Shown here: positions 42,414 to 48,732 of the stretch, one piece after another
Numbering within the stretch: position 1 is the stretch's first letter
Layout: the number at the start of each line of letters is the position of its first letter
Assembly: GCA_026014595.1 (NCBI GenBank)
Contig: JAOZHY010000018.1
Coordinates: forward strand, 17,703 to 81,702
Direction: 5' to 3'
DNA: 64,000 bases
From: Candidatus Bathyarchaeota archaeon
GTDB lineage: Archaea > Thermoproteota > Bathyarchaeia > Bathyarchaeales > Bathycorpusculaceae
Program-made: the position numbers and the translations under genes
The notes under the pieces: model-generated
The model's database searches: none
The model's input: the letters and a program-made list of their open reading frames with translations, nothing else
Told to the model about the DNA's origin: nothing

Positions 42414-43670
42414 ATGGCTGAGGGAGAGGGCAAGGGCTGCTCCTCAAGTATCGCTCCTACAGGAGAAAATGCGTTTTCAGAGGAGTGGCGTAAAAGCCGA
42501 ACGCACTGTCCACCTAAAGAACCTCAGCCTCTTAACTGCCCTAAATGTGGTTCAACTCGGATTGATAAAAACGGGCACCGTTATTTGAGAGGCGAAATTG
42601 ACATTCAGCGCTTCGTATGCCAGAAATGCGGCTACCGCTTCAGCGAGCCATATCATTATAAAGGCTGTTTGCCAAAAGGTAAACGTCGAATCTGCGCAGT
42701 CCTGCAGGATGCGAAAAATTTGACCGAAGCGACAAAAACCAAAATTGTCGCGGGTAGAGAAAACCATTCAACCACACCTCAAGACGTCAAAGGCAAAATC
42801 GTTGAACTCTGTTTCCACATGCAGAAACAAGGCTACAGCGAAACAACAATACGACTAACCCGTTCAGCATTAAACGTGCTATCTGACCGCGGAGCCGACC
42901 TCTCAAATCCAGAATCAGTCAAAGAAACAATATTCAAGCAACATTGGAGCGAAGCCAGAAAACGCAACGTCATAAACGCCTATACCCTGTACCTCAAAAT
43001 CCAAAAACTAACATGGGAACCGCCACGCACCAAAGTAAACCGCAAATTCCCATTCATCCCAACAGAAAAAGAAATCGATGACTTAATAGCCGGATGCGGC
43101 AAAAAATGCTCAACCTTTCTGCAACTACTCAAGGAAACAGCGATGAGATGCGGCGAAGCCAAACGCCTAGAATGGACAGACATAGACTTCGAAAAGAACA
43201 TAATAACCCTAAACCTGCCCGAAAAAGGTAGCAACCCCCGCCTCTGGAAAGTCAGCCAAAAACTCATAAGCATGCTAAACAACCTACCGCGAGACTCAGA
43301 AGCAGTCTTCGGCAGCGGACCAATAACCTCCATGAAAACAACCTTCGGCAAAGCAAGAAAACGATTAGCAGAAAAACTCCAAAACCCAAGGCTGAAACGG
43401 ATTTCATTCCACACACTCCGACATTGGAAAGCAACCATGCTTCAACACCAAACAAAAGACCCACTCTATGTCAGAGATTTCCTAGGGCATAAGGAACTGA
43501 GAAACACGGAAATCTACATCACCATCGAAAGAACACTGTTCGAACCATACAGCGACGAGTTCACCGTAAGAATCGCAGAAAAACCCGAAGACGTAAAAAG
43601 CTTGCTAGAAGTAGGTTTCGAGTACGTTTGCCAGAAAGACAACTTAATATTCTTGAGGAAACGTAAATGA
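42414..43670 (+). CDS. int: Tyrosine recombinase (integrase) with N-terminal zinc ribbon
   Basis: 418 aa. An N-terminal zinc ribbon (C42, C45, C69, C72) precedes a SAM-like core-binding domain (about 125-200) and a catalytic domain with R245 (TAMRCGEAKRLEW), H333-x-x-R336 (HTLRHWKATM), H359 (FLGHKEL) and nucleophile Y368 (NTEIYITIE). It would integrate and excise the element at the tRNA-His gene, whose 5' end lies 42 bases after its stop. A decayed copy of its C-terminus is at 29075-29347. Start ATG 42414 follows a GAGAGGTG site. Confidence 0.93.
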   Translation: MAEGEGKGCSSSIAPTGENAFSEEWRKSRTHCPPKEPQPLNCPKCGSTRIDKNGHRYLRGEIDIQRFVCQKCGYRFSEPYHYKGCLPKGKRRICAVLQDAKNLTEATKTKIVAGRENHSTTPQDVKGKIVELCFHMQKQGYSETTIRLTRSALNVLSDRGADLSNPESVKETIFKQHWSEARKRNVINAYTLYLKIQKLTWEPPRTKVNRKFPFIPTEKEIDDLIAGCGKKCSTFLQLLKETAMRCGEAKRLEWTDIDFEKNIITLNLPEKGSNPRLWKVSQKLISMLNNLPRDSEAVFGSGPITSMKTTFGKARKRLAEKLQNPRLKRISFHTLRHWKATMLQHQTKDPLYVRDFLGHKELRNTEIYITIERTLFEPYSDEFTVRIAEKPEDVKSLLEVGFEYVCQKDNLIFLRKRK

Positions 43671-43712
43671 TGAAGTTACTCCGAAAAAGTAACCGAGGTG
43701 TGCAAAATAGTG

Positions 43713-43785
43713 GCCGAGGTGAGGTAGCTTGGCAGCCTAGAGGCCTGTGGAGCCTTTTGCCTGGGTTCAAATCCCAGCCCCGGCC
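43713..43785 (+). tRNA. tRNA-His (GTG)
   Basis: Full cloverleaf: acceptor 43713-43719 with 43778-43784, D-stem AGGT/GCCT, anticodon stem GAGGC/GCCTT with a seven-base loop and anticodon GTG at 43747-43749, and T-arm CTGGG-TTCAAAT-CCCAG. A G at 43712 can pair with C73 (43785), the G-1:C73 identity mark of tRNA-His. Acceptor position 5 is A facing C (mismatch). No CCA is encoded and there is no intron. It is the attachment site of the neighbouring element. Confidence 0.93.
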
Positions 43786-43884
43786 CTTCCCACAGCGCCT
43801 TAGCGCCGCGGAAACATTGAAACCTAATTTTCCGTGATTAGTGGACAGCAACGCTTAACTTCTTTGTTTTCTTTAGTTTAATAT

Positions 43885-44091
43885 CCCGCCGGCAACATCC
43901 ATGACGACGGACCCAACGGAAGACTGCACGACCTACAAAGCGTGCTTTGCTTGTGATGGCGGGTTTTACCCAATCATGGGACACGGTGGGCGCGGGCGTA
44001 AAATCCCATGCCGAGAGAGCTTAGCCGAGAGGAGCGCACCGCTCTTTGCTGTGAGGTTGAGTGATAGGTTACGTGGGAGACAACCGCCCGC
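43885..44091 (+). ncRNA. Probable structured RNA of unknown family
   Basis: The 377 bases between tRNA-His and tyrS contain a GC-rich block after a TATA-like TTTAATAT (43877-43884). Nested helices can be drawn: CCCGCC 43885-43890 with GGCGGG 43958-43963; GCGGGCG 43992-43998 with CGCCCGC 44085-44091; TCCCATG 44004-44010 with CGTGGGA 44072-44078; and hairpin GAGCG/CGCTC near 44032-44044. A 71-codon frame through it looks non-coding. I could not match it to RNase P or SRP RNA by eye. Exact ends and strand are uncertain. Confidence 0.45.
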
Positions 44092-44162
44092 GACAAACAG
44101 GGAGCTAAATTCTTAAGTTTAACGTCTGCATTAAAGGTTAGAAACGCAGGCTGGTACGCCGT

Positions 44163-45251
44163 TTGGACATTGAAAACAAGATTGAGTTGATTTGCAGACC
44201 GCCAACCGAGGAGGTTCTGACCCCCGGCGATTTGAGGCAGCTGTTGGAGGCCGAGGAGCATCCTGTAGCTTACAACGGCTGGGAACCATCGGGCTTAGTG
44301 CACTTGGGAACGGGCGTGATTTGCGCTTACAAGATGAAGGACTTTGTCGAGGCTGGTTTGCGGTTTAAGGCGTTTTTGGCGACGTGGCATGCGTGGCTGA
44401 ATAACAAGTTCGGCGGCGACTTGACGCTTATCCGCAAAGCTGCCGATCTCTTCAGGCACTCGTGGATAGCGCTCGGCGTGCCAGCCAGCAAGGTGGAGTT
44501 CATCTACTCCGACAAACTCTACGATGACATAGACTACTGGGCGAAGACCGTTGTGGTCGCCAAAAACCTGACGATTGCGCGGACTAGGCGGACGCTGGAG
44601 ATTGCGGGCAGGAAGGAGACCGACGCGCGGTACGTCTCGGATTTCCTGTACACTCCCATGCAGGTCGCCGACATCTTCCACATGCAAGTCAAAATCTGCC
44701 AGTTGGGCATGGACCAGCGGAAAGCCAACGTGGTCGCCCGCGAAATAGGGGAGAAAACTGGTTACTGGAAGCCCGTCTGCGTTCACCACCACCTTCTTCA
44801 AGGCTTGGAGAAGCCTGCGGTATGGCCGATTCCTGAGGGGAAGGAGAAGGAGGCGCTTTCATCCGCGAAAATGTCCAAAAGCAAGCCTGAAACCTGCATC
44901 TTCATCTACGACACGCCCGCGGAGATAAAGCAGAAGATGGCGAGAGCCTTCTGCCCTGAAAGAACCGTGGCGTTCAACCCCGTTCTGGACATTTGCAAGC
45001 ACATAATATTCCGCGAAAAATCTGCTTTCACGATAGAGCGACCCGCCAAATTCGGCGGCACCATCGAATTCCAGAGTTACCAAGAACTTGAAACGGCTTA
45101 CGCGCAGGGCAAACTGCACCCACAAGACCTCAAAAACGGCGTCGCCACAGAACTCGCCGACATCCTTGAGCCCGCCCGACGGTACTTTGCAAGCAACAGT
45201 GAAGCACGGGAGTGCCTTGAGACCGTTAGAAAGTTTAAAGTGACAAGGTAA
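44163..45251 (+). CDS. tyrS: Tyrosyl-tRNA synthetase, archaeal type
   Basis: Class I synthetase of archaeal/eukaryal TyrRS type, 362 aa. The HIGH-like motif is HLGTG (47-51) in EPSGLVHLGTG; the KMSKS motif is exact (236-240, SSAKMSKSKPET). Tyrosine-site elements include YTPMQVADIFHM and QLGMDQRKANVVARE. It charges tRNA-Tyr. Start TTG 44163 gives the usual short N-terminus. The toprim gene follows after 6 bases, so the two are probably one operon. Confidence 0.96.
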   Translation: MDIENKIELICRPPTEEVLTPGDLRQLLEAEEHPVAYNGWEPSGLVHLGTGVICAYKMKDFVEAGLRFKAFLATWHAWLNNKFGGDLTLIRKAADLFRHSWIALGVPASKVEFIYSDKLYDDIDYWAKTVVVAKNLTIARTRRTLEIAGRKETDARYVSDFLYTPMQVADIFHMQVKICQLGMDQRKANVVAREIGEKTGYWKPVCVHHHLLQGLEKPAVWPIPEGKEKEALSSAKMSKSKPETCIFIYDTPAEIKQKMARAFCPERTVAFNPVLDICKHIIFREKSAFTIERPAKFGGTIEFQSYQELETAYAQGKLHPQDLKNGVATELADILEPARRYFASNSEARECLETVRKFKVTR

Positions 45252-45257
45252 ACCCCG

Positions 45258-45701
45258 TTGTCCACGCGACTTAAAGAGAAAGAAGAAAAAATCCTCAAAA
45301 TCCTCGACGCCCTAGCAGCAGAGTCAGCCAAGGGAACCCCAGTAATCGTCGAAGGTAAGAAAGATGCTGAGACCCTCCGCGCTTTAGGCATAGAAGGCGT
45401 CGTGGTGACAGCGAAGACCGGCAGCAAATCCCTTCAGGGAGTCGTCTCAGAAGTGGAGAGGACGGGCGCGAGGGAGGCGATTCTGCTTCTGGATTTTGAC
45501 AGGCGCGGGAAAGAGGGGACGAAGCGGCTCCAGCAGGACTTGGAGCACGCGGAAATTGCGCCTAACGTGGAGTTTTGGAGGGCGCTTAAGGCTCTTCTGG
45601 GACATGAAATTCAATGCGTAGAAAGCCTAACCGCTTACATGACAACGCTCAAAGCCAAAATTGGTGCAGAGTCTCAACAAAACAAGCCATCTCTGGAATA
45701 G
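45258..45701 (+). CDS. Small toprim-domain protein
   Basis: 147 aa with a toprim fold: glutamate in PVIVEGKKDAETLRALG, the strand VVVTAKTG, and the D-x-D motif in AILLLDFDRRGKEG. It resembles archaeal RNase M5/DnaG-type toprim proteins (UPF0292-like), which may act on RNA or DNA with Mg2+. The start TTG 45258 lies 6 bases after tyrS. The C-terminal helical tail is not conserved in pattern. Confidence 0.85.
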   Translation: MSTRLKEKEEKILKILDALAAESAKGTPVIVEGKKDAETLRALGIEGVVVTAKTGSKSLQGVVSEVERTGAREAILLLDFDRRGKEGTKRLQQDLEHAEIAPNVEFWRALKALLGHEIQCVESLTAYMTTLKAKIGAESQQNKPSLE

Positions 45702-45819
45702 ATAGGAGAGGGGTCGCTATTGGCGTAGAAACAGCCCAAAAACATGTTGCTTTCTTTAAATAAGCGGCTATAGACTATTCCGAGCATCAGAAAGCAAGAG
45801 TGTTCTGTGTGCTAAAGGG

Positions 45820-46014
45820 TTATGCTTCTTCGATGGTGCATTTAAGCTTCTTGATAATTTCATCCGCTTTCAGCGGTTCCACTTTCAGAGTGTAAAGCTG
45901 CTTTGGCGTGCGAAGCTTGAGTTTCACGTTTTCCTTTAGTCTTTTGACTGTGCAGTATTCGGCTTTGGCGCTTAGCTCCACGAATTTTTCTACGTCTTTG
46001 ATTTCAGTTGGCAT
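45820..46014 (-). CDS. rpl38e: Ribosomal protein eL38
   Basis: A 64-aa protein starting MPTEIKDVEKFVELS, with KLKENVKLKLRTPKQLYTL and a final KADEIIKKLKC helix, matching the eukaryotic/archaeal eL38 fold (eukaryotic versions start MPREIKDIKDF and contain a similar YLYTL strand). eL38 is a large-subunit protein found in only some archaeal lineages. It is alone on the minus strand. Confidence 0.88.
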   Translation of the reverse strand: MPTEIKDVEKFVELSAKAEYCTVKRLKENVKLKLRTPKQLYTLKVEPLKADEIIKKLKCTIEEA

Positions 46015-46149
46015 GTGCCTCGTTCACCCGTGCTTGACGGTTTGTTGGATGCGCTCCGTGTTTTTATCTGTTTTGGTGCCCTCCAGCGCTGCATCTGCGG
46101 TTTTGGTTAACATTTAAATCCGCATTGAGCGAACTATGCTTCAGGGTTG

Positions 46150-46362
46150 ATGTTTATGACTCAGGATGGCGTGTTGGTTTCGATAACCGCAAGCAGGGAG
46201 AAAGACGAAATCGTGTATCGTGTTGACTGCTCCAGCGACCTGACTGATGAAGAGTTAGAGTACTATTTGAGCGAGATAATCAGCGGCATTTGCAAGTGGA
46301 AGAAAGGCATCTGCGAGGAAAACATTCGAAGCTTCAAGGGAAAACTCAAGAAAAAGAAATAG
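46150..46362 (+). CDS. Hypothetical small protein (about 70 aa)
   Basis: Unrecognised. The N-terminal half is two or three beta strands (GVLVSITASREKDEIVYRVD), followed by a helix (LTDEELEYYLSEIISGI) and a lysine-rich tail (KGKLKKKK). Two cysteines follow in the second half. TTG 46147 or ATG 46156 are alternative starts. It is probably a stand-alone gene, with an AT-rich promoter-like stretch upstream. Confidence 0.6.
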   Translation: MFMTQDGVLVSITASREKDEIVYRVDCSSDLTDEELEYYLSEIISGICKWKKGICEENIRSFKGKLKKKK

Positions 46363-46533
46363 ATCGCAAACCAAAAAAGTTAAAACAAGCGTGTACACCA
46401 ATACCATTAAACACTACCGCAAATCCATACTCATAATTAAGAAGCCATATCAACACACGCGCAGAGACACATGGGACAACACCGGTTGAACACACCATTG
46501 TTCAGCCACGACGCAAAAAGGAGATAACATGAA

Positions 46534-47742
46534 ATGAAGCAGGTCCTAACCTTGTCCCTAATCCTTCTTCTTGTAGTGCCCACAACATCCCTTCTCATTG
46601 CTTCGCCGCCAGCAGCTGACAGCAAAACAACAAAACCATTCTATGTTGGCGTCACCTTCTGCGGTAACACCACCGACGAAGCTAAACTCCTAATTGACAG
46701 ATTAAAGAACTACACAAACCTGTTTGTTCTCCAGTCTGGACCCATAAGCAAGAACGAAACCGCCATGAACGAGATATGCGATTACGCCGTTGCCGCTGGA
46801 TTAAACATAATCACCTATTTTGGCTGGCTCGATCCAGCATGTCCTTGGCAAACGCCATGGATTAACACGGCGAAGCAGCGTTACAGCGACCACTTTCTAG
46901 GCGTGTATTATTATGATGAACCAGGCGGGATTCAACTTGACTACAACTGGTCACACTTGTTCACCATGATGAGACTTTCCAACACTTCCATCTATCAAGC
47001 ACACCAAGCGGCGATTGATGCATACATTAACGGGTCATCCATGTACCGTAACGACAACCTAGCCGCAAACATATACCAATATTACCTTTTTAGTGACCGC
47101 GGTCTCAGAGCTCTTAAGAATTGTTCCATCACAACTTTCACTTCTGATTACGCTTTGTACTGGTGGGATTACAAAGGCGGGTATGACGTAATGTTGACAC
47201 AGTTGGGCTGGAACGATACTATTCAACAAGACATCGCGCTTGTACGTGGTGCGGCGCGGATGCAGGGAAAGTCTTGGGGCGCGATTATCACGTGGAAGTA
47301 TAGTGAGCCACCTTACTTAGACAGTGGGAAGGAGGTTTATGCGCAGATGCTTATGGCTTATGAGGCTGGTGCAGAGTACGTGATGGTGTTTAATTACCCG
47401 CAGCTTGAGGGCAATGCTTACGGCGTCATGACGGATGAGCATTTTGAGGCGTTGGAGCAGTTCTGGAACGATGTAGTGGCTAATCGGAATGGGCTAAGGG
47501 TTCCTGACTTAAGCGAAGCGCAGGCTGCGCTGGTTTTGCCACGGAATTATGGTTGGGGCATGCGAAGTCCAGATGACCGAATTTGGTATTGGGGACCAGA
47601 TGAGGAGTCTGAGCGGATTTGGAATTTGTCACGCACATTGCTTGCGAATTATGGTTTGCGCTTGGATATTGTTTACGAGGATCCGTTGTTTCCAGTTACT
47701 GGCAGGTACCGTGAAGTTTACTATTGGAATCAGCCTGTTTAG
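46534..47742 (+). CDS. Secreted TIM-barrel-like protein (putative glycoside hydrolase)
   Basis: A signal peptide (residues 1-24, LTLSLILLLVVPTTSLLIA) precedes ~375 residues with barrel-like strand/acidic motifs: FYVGVTFCGNTTDEAK, NIITYFGWLD, FLGVYYYDEPGG, SWGAIITWKYSEPP and AEYVMVFNYPQLEG. The YYDEPGG segment places an acidic pair at a strand end as in retaining glycosidases, but no specific family can be named. Several N-x-T sites are present. No anchor is seen. It probably acts outside the cell on a polysaccharide or glycan. Confidence 0.65.
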   Translation: MKQVLTLSLILLLVVPTTSLLIASPPAADSKTTKPFYVGVTFCGNTTDEAKLLIDRLKNYTNLFVLQSGPISKNETAMNEICDYAVAAGLNIITYFGWLDPACPWQTPWINTAKQRYSDHFLGVYYYDEPGGIQLDYNWSHLFTMMRLSNTSIYQAHQAAIDAYINGSSMYRNDNLAANIYQYYLFSDRGLRALKNCSITTFTSDYALYWWDYKGGYDVMLTQLGWNDTIQQDIALVRGAARMQGKSWGAIITWKYSEPPYLDSGKEVYAQMLMAYEAGAEYVMVFNYPQLEGNAYGVMTDEHFEALEQFWNDVVANRNGLRVPDLSEAQAALVLPRNYGWGMRSPDDRIWYWGPDEESERIWNLSRTLLANYGLRLDIVYEDPLFPVTGRYREVYYWNQPV

Positions 47743-47801
47743 CGTGGCTGTGATGGGCTTAGAAAAAACGTGTTTGTGCTGGGCGAATGCGCCTTTTTTG
47801 G

Positions 47802-48013
47802 CTATTTCTTGGCTTTCGGCTTTATGCCCAGCTTCACTCTAACTTCCACGGTGTATTCTGCTTCGGTTTTGCCGACCGCGAAGTTCCAGTCTTTCACGTC
47901 TACTTCCATGTCTTTAAAGTGTGCAACCACAGAGTCTTTGTACTTGGAGATTGTTTCGCCAAGGCTTTGCAGTTTTTCGGTTATGTTGATTTCTTCTTTT
48001 TCGGGTATGTCAT
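47802..48013 (-). pseudogene. Small conserved-looking protein gene with a one-base frame break
   Basis: A perfect AGGAGGTG site precedes ATG 48013, but that frame stops after 10 codons. The neighbouring frame (-1) encodes 69 coherent residues to TAG 47802: DIPEKEEINITEKLQSLGE, SVVAHFKDMEVDVKDWNFAV and TEAEYTVEVRVKLGI. One extra C in the CCC at 48003-48005 would join the start to this frame as MTYPEKEEIN. Either a real mutation, an assembly error, a -1 frameshift, or use of an unusual start codon. Its promoter matches those at 13.9 and 14.1 kb. Confidence 0.6.
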
Positions 48014-48070
48014 TACACCTCCTGAAAAGTCAGAAACAAAGCTTAGGCATAATATAGAATGAGGTCTGTT

Positions 48071-48091
48071 TTTAAGATTATGTGATTGTGC
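48071..48091 (-). promoter_or_regulatory. Promoter with shared upstream element
   Basis: Minus strand GCACAATCACATA (48079-48091) and, after two bases, CTTAAA (48071-48076), the same pair and spacing as at 14102-14122. The predicted transcript start is about 30-35 bases before the ATG at 48013. Confidence 0.55.
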
Positions 48092-48296
48092 AACCACAAC
48101 AGCAACTAGTCGCTACTCTTTTGTAAATCGGGTCTTTCTTGCTGTGGTCAGAAAATAGGAACGCTAAAAGCATGTTGAAAACAGGAGAGGGATGGAACTA
48201 CCTGCTGAGTTATCAAGGCGAGTGTGTTCTTCATTCCAGCGGTTGGCAAGTTTTTTATGCGGTGGCAGCGATATAGTATTCTGCGGGGCTGAGTGT

Positions 48297-48557
48297 TTGA
48301 GCGAAGAAAACATTATCCGAATCGGTCAGGTAACGCATTTCTTCTCCAAAATCGGCGTCGCCGTCATCGAGTTAAAAGCGCCTTTAGCCGTGGGTGACCG
48401 TATTCTCGTTAAGGGTCCGTCAACCGATTTTGAGCAAGTTGTGGAGTCCATGCAAATTGAGCATAAGAATATTCAAAGAGCAGAAGCAGGGCAGAGCATA
48501 GGCTTGAAGATGGCAGAGCATGCCAAGGAAAAAGACGTGGTGTATAAGAAACTCTAA
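48297..48557 (+). CDS. EF-Tu domain-2-like small protein
   Basis: From TTG 48297 the protein is 86 aa: SEENIIRIGQVTHFFSKIGV, APLAVGDRILVKG, FEQVVESMQIEHKNI and AGQSIGLKMAEHAKEKDVVY. This is the beta-barrel of translation factor domain 2 (EF-Tu/IF2 type) standing alone, a small protein common in archaea and some bacteria with unknown role in translation. The frame is open back to 48192, but homologues begin at this point, so I choose the TTG. Confidence 0.8.
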   Translation: MSEENIIRIGQVTHFFSKIGVAVIELKAPLAVGDRILVKGPSTDFEQVVESMQIEHKNIQRAEAGQSIGLKMAEHAKEKDVVYKKL

Positions 48558-48732
48558 TTCCTTTTTTCTTCTTGCGAAAAAATAAAGCCTTGCAATGTTG
48601 CCATAAATTCAGAAAAACTTGAATCTGTACGAGCAATTCATAAGGCTTTATTGGCTGCATACAGTTATCTCGTGTAACGTCTCTCGCTGGAAACTGGGAA
48701 AAATCGAATTCGATTTAACGCTGGGGAAAAGC

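Larger units (their letters stand above)
29393..43726. mobile_element. Putative integrated element at tRNA-His (about 14.3 kb)
   Basis: The segment is bounded by 15-base direct repeats of the tRNA-His 5' end (29393-29407 and 43712-43726). It carries an intact tyrosine recombinase ending 42 bases before the intact tRNA. Cargo includes the ParB/ABC/GNAT cassette, a DUF1294 protein, a replication- or regulation-like HTH protein, a JAMM protease, a BrxL-like ATPase, a nuclease-methyltransferase, zinc ribbons and a TFIIB-like protein. No capsid or terminase gene was recognised, so it may be a plasmid-like or satellite element. Confidence 0.7.

Noticed and set aside
43885..44091. RNase P RNA or SRP RNA
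   Set aside because: I looked for the conserved core segments of both and could not find them convincingly.
43901..44116. 71-aa frame between tRNA-His and tyrS as a protein gene
   Set aside because: Composition is not protein-like and the region has strong nested complementarity; an RNA is more likely.
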